This document shows, piece after piece, positions 34,840 to 43,536 of a stretch of DNA of 64,000 bases; position 1 is the first letter of the stretch; every line of letters starts with the position of its first letter. The notes below the pieces were generated by a model. The model did not search any database. It was not told the DNA's origin and worked only from the letters and a program-made list of their open reading frames with translations. Source of the DNA: Flavobacterium sp. ASV13 (lineage in GTDB: Bacteria > Bacteroidota > Bacteroidia > Flavobacteriales > Flavobacteriaceae); NCBI RefSeq assembly GCF_000745775.1, contig NZ_JQJY01000001.1:558001-622000 (forward strand), read 5' to 3'. The position numbers and the translations under genes were made by a program.

Positions 34840-35925
34840 TTACGCTTTCAAATCATCAAAATAAGCTGTTGTTTCTTCAATCAAAGAATGCATTAATTCT
34901 CCTGCCCTTCTATGTTTTAGAATTGGCGAAATTTGTCCGCCCCAAAAAAGTATCATATCCCATTTTTCCTGATCCAATGCCGCTTTTCGCAAATGAGACA
35001 TAAATGTAGTCTGCAATGGAAACGGTAGAACATCTACTTCTTTTCCCATAATTTCTTTTGCAATTCGGCTTGTGATGCCACGCCCGAGTCTTCCTGTATA
35101 AGCGCGTGATAAAGTCGTGTATTTTGCTGCATCTGAAAATAACATCTCTCTGTGAATTGGCAATGCGTTTGATTCTTCGGTAGCTAAAAATGCAGTTCCC
35201 AATTGAGCGGCGCTTGCTCCTAAAGCTAATGCTGCGGCAATTCCTTTTCCGTTTGCAATTCCGCCTGCAGCAATAACAGGAATTTTTACTTTTTCTCTAA
35301 TTAATTGCAACAAAACAAAAGTTCCAGTTACTGAAGATTCGGCAGAAGCCAAAAATGAAGGTCGGTGTCCGCCTGCTTCAAAACCTGATGCGATAATCAT
35401 ATCTACGCCTGCATTTTCTAAAAATAATGCTTCGTCTAAAGTGGTTGCGGCGCCAACGGTTACAATTCCTAATTTTCTACATTGTTCCAAAATATCCTGA
35501 GAAAGCGTTCCGAACATAAAACTGAAAACCTTCGGACGAATATCCAGAACTACTTGCAACTGATTTTCAAATCGGGATTGAAACGGTGCCGGTTTTTCTG
35601 GCAATGGAATTCCGACTTCATCAAAATAAGGTTTGAACAATTCTTTTGCTTTATTGTATTGTTCATCTGTGATTCCGCTTGGATCCATATCGGAATCCGA
35701 AACCCAAAGATTTAGATTATACGGTTTGTTGGTTAAGGCTTTTATCTGTTTGTCAGCTTCATAAATCTCCTGCGGACTCATAGTATACGCGCCATATCCT
35801 CCCAAACCGCCCGCATTTGAAACGGCCGCAGTAAGTTCAGCCGTTGACAAATTTCCGCCAAATGGCCCTTGCATAATTGGATATTGAATTCCTAATAATT
35901 CTGAAGCTTTAGTATTGTACCACAT
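34840..35925 (-). CDS. Nitronate monooxygenase (2-nitropropane dioxygenase family)
   Basis: 361 residues from the ATG at 35923-35925 (MWYNTKASELLGIQYP). TIM-barrel FMN protein: N-terminal 'IQYPIMQGPFGGNLS', phosphate-binding 'IPVIAAGGIANGKGIAAALALGASAAQLGTAFL' and the 'GFEAGGHRP' loop holding the family His. These are the class I NMO signatures. It oxidises nitronates such as propionate-3-nitronate or acts as a related FMN oxidoreductase. It is the last gene of a minus-strand run with NTF2-like, SDR, tautomerase and YceI genes. Confidence 0.9.
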   Translation of the reverse strand: MWYNTKASELLGIQYPIMQGPFGGNLSTAELTAAVSNAGGLGGYGAYTMSPQEIYEADKQIKALTNKPYNLNLWVSDSDMDPSGITDEQYNKAKELFKPYFDEVGIPLPEKPAPFQSRFENQLQVVLDIRPKVFSFMFGTLSQDILEQCRKLGIVTVGAATTLDEALFLENAGVDMIIASGFEAGGHRPSFLASAESSVTGTFVLLQLIREKVKIPVIAAGGIANGKGIAAALALGASAAQLGTAFLATEESNALPIHREMLFSDAAKYTTLSRAYTGRLGRGITSRIAKEIMGKEVDVLPFPLQTTFMSHLRKAALDQEKWDMILFWGGQISPILKHRRAGELMHSLIEETTAYFDDLKA

Positions 35926-35942
35926 CACTTTAAAATTTAAAA

Positions 35943-36392
35943 TTATTCGCTTAAATCGGTCAGCATTTTGTTGACAATAAGCCATTTTCCGTTGATCTTA
36001 TGGAAAGATAAAAAATCACGATAATTAAAATCGTACATTTTTACATTTAGTTCTGCAACAGCGATTGAATTTACGACTTTTATATTCAAAATTTCACCTT
36101 TAAATGGTTTTCCTGAATCTTTTGGGCTTTGTCTGTTTTTTACGCCATCCAAATAAAGATCAACAGTTTTAAAATACGGCTGACCTTTTACATCTCCAAA
36201 AACAAAACTTCCCGGATAAAAAATACTTCCCAAAAGCAATACATCGCCTTCGTAAATTCCTTTAAAATAATAGTTTTCAACTGCATCTCTTATCGCTGCA
36301 ATTTCTGCCTGATTTTCCATTTTAATCATATTTTGAGCTTTTATGCCCTGAAAACTCCAGAGCATAAAAGCAGTTAATAAAATAGTTTTCAT
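35943..36392 (-). CDS. Secreted NTF2-like (lumazine-binding-like) protein
   Basis: 149 residues. The signal peptide (about 1-19, ending 'IKAQ') is followed by a cone-shaped NTF2 fold: a helical start ('AAIRDAVENYYFKGIYEGD'), beta strands with 'FVFGDVKGQPYFKTV', and a final 'FLSFHKINGKWLIVNKM'. Members of this superfamily are small-molecule binders or have no known activity. It lies between the SDR gene (5 bp) and NMO gene (17 bp) on one strand. Confidence 0.8.
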   Translation of the reverse strand: MKTILLTAFMLWSFQGIKAQNMIKMENQAEIAAIRDAVENYYFKGIYEGDVLLLGSIFYPGSFVFGDVKGQPYFKTVDLYLDGVKNRQSPKDSGKPFKGEILNIKVVNSIAVAELNVKMYDFNYRDFLSFHKINGKWLIVNKMLTDLSE

Positions 36393-36397
36393 GTTAA

Positions 36398-37129
36398 TTA
36401 TAAGTTGTGCCCTGCTGCTTTTCCACCGTCAACATTGATAATGGCGCCGGTAATAAAATTACTTTTGGCAACAGTGTACACCATTTCGGCAACATCGTCA
36501 ATTTCTCCAACTCGATTCAGTAAGTGTAAACCAGCGGCCGCATCAGCATTATCACCATGCATTGGCGTTCTGATTACTCCCGGAGCAACTGTATTGAAAC
36601 GAATGTTTTGTTTTCCAAATTCCGCCGCTAATTGAACTGTAATAGCGTGAATAGCTCCTTTACTTGCGATAGGCGCTGAAGCTGGCCATCCGCCTAAACC
36701 GTGATTTACAAGTGGTGTTCCGATATTAATTACAACACCACCTTTTTGTTCCAACATTTGAGGAACCACGGCCTGAGTAGTGAAATACGTTCCTTTTAAG
36801 TTGGTTGTCAAAAATTTATCTAAATAAGCTTCATCAACTTCCAAAAAGGGTTTGCTGTCAAAGATTCCGGCATTGTTAACCAAAACATCTACTGAACCGA
36901 ATTTTTCGATTGCAATTTTTACTAATTGTTCCCCTGTTTGTTTGTTGCTGATATCTCCGGCATACATTGCCAAATTATCGCCTCCGCCAAATTCATTAAA
37001 GGCATTTTCTAATGACGCTGGTGTTACCGAATTGATGACAACATTATCTCCTCTGTCCAAAAAGTATTTTGCGATTCCTTTTCCAATACCAGATGCTGCT
37101 CCGGTAACGATTATCGTTTGTTTTTTCAT
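36398..37129 (-). CDS. Short-chain dehydrogenase-like protein without the catalytic Tyr
   Basis: 243 residues. The Rossmann motif 'TGAASGIGKGIA' and 'NNAGIFDSKPF' are intact. At the active site the expected S...YxxxK is replaced: the Ser position reads 'VINIGTPL' and the segment before the Lys is 'ASAPIASKGAIHA', so Pro stands where Tyr is expected. The C-terminal 'FITGAIINVDGGKAAG' is normal. I recall other SDRs with this variation, so it may be a family-wide change toward a different role. Directly upstream of the NTF2-like gene. Confidence 0.86.
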   Translation of the reverse strand: MKKQTIIVTGAASGIGKGIAKYFLDRGDNVVINSVTPASLENAFNEFGGGDNLAMYAGDISNKQTGEQLVKIAIEKFGSVDVLVNNAGIFDSKPFLEVDEAYLDKFLTTNLKGTYFTTQAVVPQMLEQKGGVVINIGTPLVNHGLGGWPASAPIASKGAIHAITVQLAAEFGKQNIRFNTVAPGVIRTPMHGDNADAAAGLHLLNRVGEIDDVAEMVYTVAKSNFITGAIINVDGGKAAGHNL

Positions 37130-37134
37130 GATGT

Positions 37135-37353
37135 TTATTTTTTATCGGCTGTGATGCCTTTTTCTCTTAATACTGATACTTGTTCTCCTGCGTAACCCCA
37201 ATCGTCTAATTCAACTTCCTGAATTACAACGTGAGTCAAATGCGGATCTTTATTTAAAACCTCGGTAATCAAATTGGTTATTCCGCTTATTAATTGCTGT
37301 TTTTGCTCGCGTGTTACGCCCTCGCGAGTCAATTCTAATTTTACGTAAGGCAT
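37135..37353 (-). CDS. 4-oxalocrotonate tautomerase-like small enzyme
   Basis: 72 residues from the ATG at 37351-37353. Mature Pro1 would follow the initiator Met ('MPYVKLELTREG'), the catalytic general base of the family. The pattern of beta strand, helix ('QKQQLISGITNLITEVLN') and 'HVVIQEVELDDWGYAG' fits a beta-alpha-beta subunit. Longer than the classic 62-residue 4-OT, with an extended C-terminus. It lies between the SDR (5 bp) and YceI (4 bp) genes. Confidence 0.85.
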   Translation of the reverse strand: MPYVKLELTREGVTREQKQQLISGITNLITEVLNKDPHLTHVVIQEVELDDWGYAGEQVSVLREKGITADKK

Positions 37354-37357
37354 GGCT

Positions 37358-37912
37358 TTAGTTTTTAGATTGTTCTGAAAAAATGGCTTCGGCAGTGATA
37401 TTAAAATCAAGATCAAAGTCATTGTAGATTAATGTATCGCCTAAATCAACAAAGAAATTTCCTGAGCGGAATTTGATATCATATTTAGTACGATCAATAA
37501 TCATTTTCCCTTTAAGAGCGATTGCATTTCGATTGTTTTCTAACGTTGCTTCAAAACCTGCAACGTGTGTAATATCTTTTATGGTAAGATTGCCTTCAAG
37601 ATAAAAAGTAGTGTCTGATAATTCTTTTACAGAAAGAACATCAAAAGTTGCTGTTGGAAATTTTTCGATTGAGAAAAAATCATCTGAGGCAAGATGACCT
37701 GCAAATTGTGTGTTTGTCGCCGGATCTGTTACGTCCAGAATTTTAATAGAAGCGGTGTCAATTACAACTTTCCCGCCTTTTACTTTTCCATCTTGTAAGA
37801 TGAAATTACCTTCTTTGATACCAATTGTACCATTATGTGCTCCGGTTACTTTTCTTCCGGTCCATTCTACGTTGCTGTTTGAGCTTACGATTTTATAATT
37901 TGTTGTTTCCAT
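37358..37912 (-). CDS. YceI-family protein
   Basis: 184 residues without a signal peptide, which is atypical for a family usually exported. Lipocalin-like barrel with 'VEWTGRKVTGAHNGTIGIKEGNF', 'ASDDFFSIEKFPTATFDV', 'LTIKDITHVAGFEATLE' and 'GKMIIDRTKYDIKFRSGNFF', the YceI landmarks. Members bind polyisoprenoids or respond to stress. It is the first gene of the redox operon. A GGTTACGTGACC near-palindrome at 37973-37984 lies 60 bp upstream and might be a regulator site. Confidence 0.88.
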   Translation of the reverse strand: METTNYKIVSSNSNVEWTGRKVTGAHNGTIGIKEGNFILQDGKVKGGKVVIDTASIKILDVTDPATNTQFAGHLASDDFFSIEKFPTATFDVLSVKELSDTTFYLEGNLTIKDITHVAGFEATLENNRNAIALKGKMIIDRTKYDIKFRSGNFFVDLGDTLIYNDFDLDFNITAEAIFSEQSKN

Positions 37913-38064
37913 TGTGATTGTATTTAAGTGTATTTAAAATTACAGTACAAAGGAACGACGACTATGGAAATGGGTTACGTGACCTACATCACATTCTTTT
38001 TTTTTGAGGTTCTAAGGGGCTAAGATTCTAAGGCTCTAAGGTTTTTTTACAGAATGCTTATTTT

Positions 38065-38155
38065 GGTCTCTCGCAGATTTGGCAGATTTGGCAGATTTGG
38101 CAGATAAAAAAGATTGAAAAAATAATCCGCTCAATCTGCAAAATCTGCGAGAGCC
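38065..38155. repeat. Intergenic inverted repeat with GCAGATTTG triplication
   Basis: The left side (38065 on) and right side (to 38155) read GGTCTCTCGCAGATTT and AAATCTGCGAGAGCC, giving about 24-bp imperfect arms. The left arm carries three tandem GCAGATTTG 9-mers (38073-38099) and a partial fourth. It occupies the 353-bp gap between YceI and the Crp-type gene. A further AATCCG/AAATCTG-containing stretch follows to 38257. Confidence 0.75.
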
Positions 38156-38265
38156 AATATATTTGCTGTTTTGCGAGATTAATTAGTAGCTACATAATTT
38201 ACAAAATCTGCATGAAACAAACTATTTTAATCCGTTTCATCCGTAAAATCTGTGGTCCATAAATC

Positions 38266-38838
38266 CTACGAATTATAAAGCCTGCTCAGTGTTTCTCTGG
38301 AAACTCCTAAATATGCGGCTATTAAATGCTTTGGTACAAGATTATATAATTGAGGATATAATGCCAAAAGCTCTTCGTAACGTGCTTTGACATTATTATT
38401 CATAAACGATAAAAGCCTTTTTTGAGAGGCGATATATCCTTTGTTCGTTCTCCAACGGAAAAAATGTTCTACTTGGTGATATTCTTTACAGAGTTTTTCA
38501 CGGTCTTCGTTTGACAGGCAAAGCACTTCAGCATCAGTAATGCAATCAACGTTTATGGTTGCTTCTGTTTGATTGTATAAAGCGCTGTAATCAGATGTCC
38601 ACCAGGTTGGCATTGCAAACTGTAATATGTACATTTTGATTTCATCGTTTATAAAAAATGCTTTCAAGCAACCGGAAATCACAAAATATTCGCAGTTTAC
38701 TTTATCTCCGGCGCTAATAATGGTTTGGCCTTTTTTAAAAGACAATGGCTTAAAATGAGAATAGAAATAATCGAATTCTTCTTCTGTCAATAAAGCAGTT
38801 TTGGCGATATGTTGTTGCAAAATGGCTTTGGTTTCCAT
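38266..38838 (-). CDS. Crp/Fnr-family transcription regulator
   Basis: 190 residues. An N-terminal cyclic-nucleotide-like beta-roll (about 20-125: 'SFKKGQTIISAGDKVNCEYFVISG') and a C-terminal winged helix ('LVPKHLIAAYLGVSRETLSRL'). It lacks the canonical cAMP-binding Arg/Ser signature and has no Fe-S Cys cluster like Fnr. It is divergent from the DoxX gene across 163 bp that contains a direct-repeat operator. It may regulate DoxX or the neighbouring redox operon, but another protein is also possible. Confidence 0.9.
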   Translation of the reverse strand: METKAILQQHIAKTALLTEEEFDYFYSHFKPLSFKKGQTIISAGDKVNCEYFVISGCLKAFFINDEIKMYILQFAMPTWWTSDYSALYNQTEATINVDCITDAEVLCLSNEDREKLCKEYHQVEHFFRWRTNKGYIASQKRLLSFMNNNVKARYEELLALYPQLYNLVPKHLIAAYLGVSRETLSRLYNS

Positions 38839-38897
38839 TATTAAATTTCGGTTTTAAAGTATTCTGTAAAGTTATGAAATCAGATGAACTTTCGGAT

Positions 38898-38931
38898 TGT
38901 CTATTTCAGAAATCAATTTGTCCGTTTCACC
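38898..38931 (+). promoter_or_regulatory. Direct-repeat operator of DoxX (21-bp period)
   Basis: Half-sites TGTCTATTTCAGA (38898) and TGTCCGTTTCACC (38919) are 21 bp apart. Exactly 33 bp after the second is CAATTTTG (38965), one change from the TAnnTTTG -7 consensus, 30 bp before the DoxX ATG. The same half-site, spacing and 33-bp distance occur at 45979 and 48079. Confidence 0.75.
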
Positions 38932-39001
38932 AAAAAACTCATATGTTTTCTGTTGCATCTGACGCAATTTTGTCCTGTTTAACAACTTAAAAATTAAAAT
39001 C

Positions 39002-39400
39002 ATGAACACAAAAACGACAAAAATTATTTATTGGACAGGAATTATTTTAACTTCTTTATGGTTTGGTGCCAGCGGATATTTCGAACTTACAACCAACAAA
39101 TTAGTTTGGGAAATTACACAACAATTGGGTTATCCAGCGCATTTTATTTACATTCTTGGAGTATTTAAAATCGCAGGAGTAATCACATTATTGATTCCGA
39201 ATAAATTATTACGATTGAAAGAATGGGTCTTTGCCGGAATTTTCTTTGACATCATTTTTGCTTTTTTTTCAAAAATAGCCGTATTGGGTTTTCCTGCTAC
39301 AATCGATGCTATTATTGCTTTTGCTATGGTAAGTGTAACTTATGCCATGTTTAGAGAATTATATTCAGCTAATTATTCTAAAAATGCGATTGTAGGCTAA
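39002..39400 (+). CDS. DoxX-like membrane protein
   Basis: 132 residues with four helices; 'WFGASGYFELT' after helix 1 and 'GYPAHFIYILGVFKIAGVITLLIP' in helix 2 match the DoxX-like pattern. Small DoxX proteins are thought to act in redox or thiol stress with partners in the membrane; direct function here is unknown. It is preceded by the direct-repeat operator at 38898 and followed by its own terminator (39430). Confidence 0.8.
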   Translation: MNTKTTKIIYWTGIILTSLWFGASGYFELTTNKLVWEITQQLGYPAHFIYILGVFKIAGVITLLIPNKLLRLKEWVFAGIFFDIIFAFFSKIAVLGFPATIDAIIAFAMVSVTYAMFRELYSANYSKNAIVG

Positions 39401-39429
39401 TTTTAAGGTTTTTTAAGACCAAAAAATAT

Positions 39430-39460
39430 AAAAGCGTCTAAGAACTTCTCAGACGCTTTT
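39430..39460 (+). terminator. Terminator of DoxX gene
   Basis: Stem AAAAGCGTCT/AGACGCTTTT with an 11-base loop and a T-rich tail. Confidence 0.85.
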
Positions 39461-39609
39461 TGTTTTGTTATGAGTTTTTAAAACATTTATTATCTTTGCA
39501 CTTTAAAATAAACTACTTCCGTACATGTGAATAAATAATTTCTTTCAGATATAGAGACAGCAAGCCAGACTTGGTTTTTGCTGATTTATTAATGCTTAAG
39601 AAAGAGATT

Positions 39610-41199
39610 ATGATCATTCTGCAAAACATTTCATATACACATTCTAATACAGAATTGCTGTTCCACTCAATCAGTTTAACAGTAAATACAGGCAATAAAA
39701 TAGCCTTAACAGGACACAACGGTTCTGGAAAATCAACTTTGCTTAAAATTATAGCAAAAGAATTATTTCCGTCAAGCGGAACAATCGAAATTGAGACCGA
39801 ACCGTATTATATTCCACAAATCTTTGGACAATACAATCATTTAACGATCGCCGAGGCTTTAAAAATAAATCAAAAACTTACTGCTTTCCGCGAAATTCTT
39901 GAGGGAAATGTAAGCGAAACCAATTTAAACCTTCTCAACGACGATTGGACAATTGAAGATCGTTGCAACGAAGCTTTAAATTACTGGAAACTAAACGGTT
40001 TAGATTTAAATCAGAAAATGGAACTTTTAAGCGGAGGCCAGAAAACAAAAGTATTTCTTGCCGGAATTGTTATTCATCAACCCAAACTTATTTTATTGGA
40101 CGAACCCAGCAATCATCTTGATGTTGAGGGAAGAAATTTATTATATCAATTCATAAAAACCTCAACTTCAACGATGCTTATTGTAAGCCACGATCGAAAA
40201 CTGCTGAATTTGCTCGATACAACCTGTGAATTAAAATCAAACGGAATCAAAACTTACGGTGGTAATTATGATTTTTATTTGGAGCAAAAGAATATCGAAA
40301 AGAATGCTTTAGCACTTGATATTCATTCGAAAGAAAAAGCACTTCAAAAAGCCAAGGAAAAACAGCGAGAAACGATCGAAAGACAACAAAAATCTGATGC
40401 AAAAGGCAAAAAGAAACAAGAAAAAGCCGGAGTTGCCCGCATTATGATGAATACGCTAAAGAATAAGGCCGAAAACAGTACATCGAAAACCAAAAGCGTT
40501 CACGAAGAGAAAATTGGCGGTATTTCACAAGAATTACGTGAACTGCGTGAAAATGTTTCGAGTTTGGATAAAATGAAATTCGGACTTAATAATTCACGTT
40601 TACACAAAGGAAAAGTGCTCGTAACCGCCGAATCGCTGAATTATAGTTACAACGAAGAAAAGATTTGGAAAACCGATTTGGATTTTCAGATTCTTTCGGG
40701 CGAAAGAATTGCTTTAAAAGGAAATAACGGTTCTGGAAAAACAACGCTGATTAAATTAATTTTAAAAGAATTACAGCCAAAATCAGGAAATCTGAAAATT
40801 GCAGAATGCAAAAGCGTTTATATTGACCAGGATTATTCTTTAATTAATAACACGTTAATGGTTTATGAACAGGCACAGCAAAGCAATACGTCGGGTTTAG
40901 AAGAACACGATATAAAAATGAGGCTGAACCGTTTTCTTTTCGGCAAATCAGATTGGGACAAACCTTGCCAGTTTTTAAGCGGAGGAGAAAGAATGCGTTT
41001 AATGCTTTGCGGTTTGACAATCACAAATCAAGCCCCCGATTTAATCATTTTAGATGAACCAACAAACAATCTAGATTTACAAAATATCGAAATTCTGACT
41101 GCTGCTTTAAATGAATATCAAGGTACGCTGATTGTGGTTTCACACGATGAAATATTCTTAAAAGAAACAAACGTAAACAGCTGTATTTATTTAATTTAG
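39610..41199 (+). CDS. ABC-F family ATPase (ribosome-associated, no membrane domain)
   Basis: 529 residues from the ATG giving MIILQNISY; farther in-frame starts would add 13 residues. Two ATPase cassettes: Walker A 'GHNGSGKSTLLK' (N-half) and 'GNNGSGKTTLIK' (C-half), signatures 'LSGGQKTK' and 'LSGGERMR', Walker B 'LILLDEPSNHLD' and 'LIILDEPTNNLD'. They are separated by a lysine-rich linker ('KAKEKQRETIERQQKSDAKGKKKQEK'). No membrane helices. ABC-F proteins act on the ribosome as translation factors or antibiotic protectors. The subfamily cannot be fixed without alignment. Confidence 0.92.
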   Translation: MIILQNISYTHSNTELLFHSISLTVNTGNKIALTGHNGSGKSTLLKIIAKELFPSSGTIEIETEPYYIPQIFGQYNHLTIAEALKINQKLTAFREILEGNVSETNLNLLNDDWTIEDRCNEALNYWKLNGLDLNQKMELLSGGQKTKVFLAGIVIHQPKLILLDEPSNHLDVEGRNLLYQFIKTSTSTMLIVSHDRKLLNLLDTTCELKSNGIKTYGGNYDFYLEQKNIEKNALALDIHSKEKALQKAKEKQRETIERQQKSDAKGKKKQEKAGVARIMMNTLKNKAENSTSKTKSVHEEKIGGISQELRELRENVSSLDKMKFGLNNSRLHKGKVLVTAESLNYSYNEEKIWKTDLDFQILSGERIALKGNNGSGKTTLIKLILKELQPKSGNLKIAECKSVYIDQDYSLINNTLMVYEQAQQSNTSGLEEHDIKMRLNRFLFGKSDWDKPCQFLSGGERMRLMLCGLTITNQAPDLIILDEPTNNLDLQNIEILTAALNEYQGTLIVVSHDEIFLKETNVNSCIYLI

Positions 41200-41253
41200 A
41201 AATATTTATATAAACAAAAACTTAAAATATAATTCATACTGAAAGAAAAATAA

Positions 41254-41375
41254 TTTAACCGCAAAGGACGCAAAGGTTTACGCAAAGTTCGCAAAGTTTT
41301 TTACACATAGCATTGCGTGCTTTGCGGTTATACTAAGTCTTGAATGTAAAAATCTTAGCGTGCTTTGCGGTTAAA
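41254..41375. repeat. AACCGCAAAG element, copy A
   Basis: Bounded by TTTAACCGCAAAG (41254) and its exact reverse complement CTTTGCGGTTAAA (to 41375). Internally full of CGCAAAG/CTTTGCG motifs in both directions, so it folds into a multi-stem structure. It lies between the convergent ABC-F and LytTR genes. Copies B and C are at 46053 and 48167. Confidence 0.85.
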
Positions 41376-41395
41376 TTATTTACATTTCACAATTA

Positions 41396-42163
41396 TCAAC
41401 GGTTTTCCAGCCAGCTCAAAAAAGCCGTCGCTTTCTCTTTTCCAACTAATAATTTTTCCTCTGTCGGAATAGTAAGTTTGATTATCAGCTTGCGCGAAAA
41501 ATAATGCTCCGCTTCTCTTATTGCCGAAAAATTCACTAAATATTGTCTGTTCATTCTGAAGAATTGAATTGGCGACAACAACTTATGAACCTCATCTAAC
41601 GACTGCGTGATTTGATATTCATTTTTATCAAAAGTCATAATCGTTGGCGTTTCATTTTTGATGTAGAAAAACGCAATATTCTCTGTCTGAATCGTTTGAT
41701 ATTTATTGTTTTTAAAAACCAAAAAACTGCTTTTACCTGTATTTTCGCCTGTTCTCGTTAAAAGATAATCGAAATCCGGCATCATTTTTTTATTTCTTTG
41801 AAAGAAATTCTTCAATTCGCCCGCTTTTTTAATCGCTTGCGAAATACTGTCTCTAGAGAAAGGCTTCAAAACATAATCAATTCCGTTTGATTTAAAAGCT
41901 TCAATCGCATAATCATCGAAAGCCGTACAGAATATCACCGGAGACAAAACCTCAACGTTTTTAAAAATCTCAAAACAAAGTCCGTCTGCCAGCTGAATAT
42001 CCATAAAAATAAGATCAGGCTGATCGTTTTCCATAAGATAACTCACCGCGCCATCAATACTCTGAATGTACGATAAAATCTGGGCATCAGGTCTGATACT
42101 CAAAATAAGCTGACCAAGTGCTTTGGCCGTTTTTACTTCATCTTCAATTATTATGATATTCAT
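41396..42163 (-). CDS. LytTR-family response regulator
   Basis: 255 residues: receiver with 'IIIIEDEVKTAKAL' and phospho-Asp about 55 in 'LIFMDIQL', 'FCTAFDDYAIEAF' and 'YVLKPFSRDS', then a LytTR DNA-binding domain ('FFYIKNETPTIMTFDKNEYQI...FFRMNRQYLVN...KLIIKLTIPTEEKLLVGKEKATAFLSWL'). It overlaps the sensor kinase by 20 bp and is surely its partner. Target sites cannot be predicted from this window. Confidence 0.93.
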   Translation of the reverse strand: MNIIIIEDEVKTAKALGQLILSIRPDAQILSYIQSIDGAVSYLMENDQPDLIFMDIQLADGLCFEIFKNVEVLSPVIFCTAFDDYAIEAFKSNGIDYVLKPFSRDSISQAIKKAGELKNFFQRNKKMMPDFDYLLTRTGENTGKSSFLVFKNNKYQTIQTENIAFFYIKNETPTIMTFDKNEYQITQSLDEVHKLLSPIQFFRMNRQYLVNFSAIREAEHYFSRKLIIKLTIPTEEKLLVGKEKATAFLSWLENR

Positions 42164-43160
42164 AAATAAGCGGTATTTTTACTTTAAAAGTCGTGTCGTT
42201 TTTATCAATTTCGATTTCCTTGTGAACCAAATGCATAAAACGCTGATTAATATTATCCAGCCCAACGCCTGTTGACAAAGCGCCTCTTTTCAATTGAATT
42301 GGATTTTCAATTACTAAGAAATCATTTTCGGTATACAATTTAATTCGCAGTGGTTTATCCAAAGAAACTACATTATGCTTGATACAATTTTCAATCAGCA
42401 ACTGCAATGAAAAAGGCGGAATGGCACAATCATATTGTTTTTGATCAATCTCATTTATCACTTCAAATCCGTCTTCGAAACGTGCTTTAAGCAAATAAAT
42501 ATATGAATCCAAAATCTGAATTTCTTCTTTCAGTGATATCAAGTCAAGCTTTCGGCTATCTAGCGTAAAACGGTAAAAATCAGATAATTTCAAAATAAAA
42601 TCAGAGCTCTGCGGATCCTGCATATCCACCATTGATTTTAACGTATTCAAACTATTGAATAAAAAGTGTGGATTCACTTGCTGCTTCAAAAGTTCGTATT
42701 GCGCACCAAGATTTAAGGCTTTGGTTCGTTCAAGTTCGACTCCAATTTGTTGCGTCTGATAATTCTGAAAAAGCAAATGCAAAAACATATACACAATCAA
42801 ATTAATCAAAACGCCACGCAGTTCAAACATGATAGGCGCATCCATTTTTGAGACTTGAAAAAGCTCCTGATGTGCGATTACCAGTACAACCATAAGCAAA
42901 ATCCCCAATACAACACTCAACAATAATTTCCAGTTAAACAAGCTTTTATTAGTACGTTGTGCCGAAAATTTTGGTAAGCTGTAAATATTATAATACCAAA
43001 TAAAAAGAGAAAACAACAAGGTAATCGAAGAGTTGATTACTAAATCTCCAGGCGTCGAAACCATGTCGAACAATTTGGGTATTGAAGCAAGAATTGCAAG
43101 TGCTATAGAACTTCCCCAAATGACACGTTGGGAAACCTGAAAGCGTTTTACTTTTTCCAT
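42144..43160 (-). CDS. LytS-like sensor histidine kinase (His_kinase/PF06580 type)
   Basis: 338 residues. Four membrane helices (about 12-150) without a large sensing domain precede the signature 'QVNPHFLFNSLNTLKSMV', whose His is phosphorylated. The ATP-binding lobe has 'LIENCIKHNVV' and 'STGVGLDNINQRFMHL'. It forms a two-gene unit with the LytTR regulator. Its short integral sensor resembles kinases of peptide or membrane-stress signalling. Confidence 0.92.
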   Translation of the reverse strand: MEKVKRFQVSQRVIWGSSIALAILASIPKLFDMVSTPGDLVINSSITLLFSLFIWYYNIYSLPKFSAQRTNKSLFNWKLLLSVVLGILLMVVLVIAHQELFQVSKMDAPIMFELRGVLINLIVYMFLHLLFQNYQTQQIGVELERTKALNLGAQYELLKQQVNPHFLFNSLNTLKSMVDMQDPQSSDFILKLSDFYRFTLDSRKLDLISLKEEIQILDSYIYLLKARFEDGFEVINEIDQKQYDCAIPPFSLQLLIENCIKHNVVSLDKPLRIKLYTENDFLVIENPIQLKRGALSTGVGLDNINQRFMHLVHKEIEIDKNDTTFKVKIPLIYEYHNN

Positions 43161-43536
43161 ATATTTTTTGTTTCAAGTTTCATCCCGATTGCTATCGGGA
43201 CAGGTTTCAAGTTCGATATACTTTGCCAAAGATAACGATAAAATAACAGGGTATTTATAGCAAAAAACAAAGAATTTAAAATTAAGCTTCATCTCTATTT
43301 CAGCAAACATCAATATTAATCTTTTACTTTATATCAAAAAATTAAAAAAACTGGTTTTCAATAGTTTAACATCTAAACAAAGATACATACTGACATTTCG
43401 TCAGAGCTAAAAACAAGCTATTTTCCAGACTAATTTTGCTCAAAATAGAAGTTTTTCAGTTGACAGAATAATTCAACTATCTTCTTAAAAAACATTTCTA
43501 CTTTACAGCAAAAACCATCTTAAACCCTCCTCTATT
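43161..43536. other. 376-bp gap with an inserted 18-bp palindrome
   Basis: Starts with flanking TTTCAAG pieces around TCCCGATTGCTATCGGGA (43183-43200), then a -7 box TATCTTTG on the minus strand (43227-43234) suited to the LytS promoter. The rest is AT-rich with no gene or terminator recognised. Confidence 0.6.
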
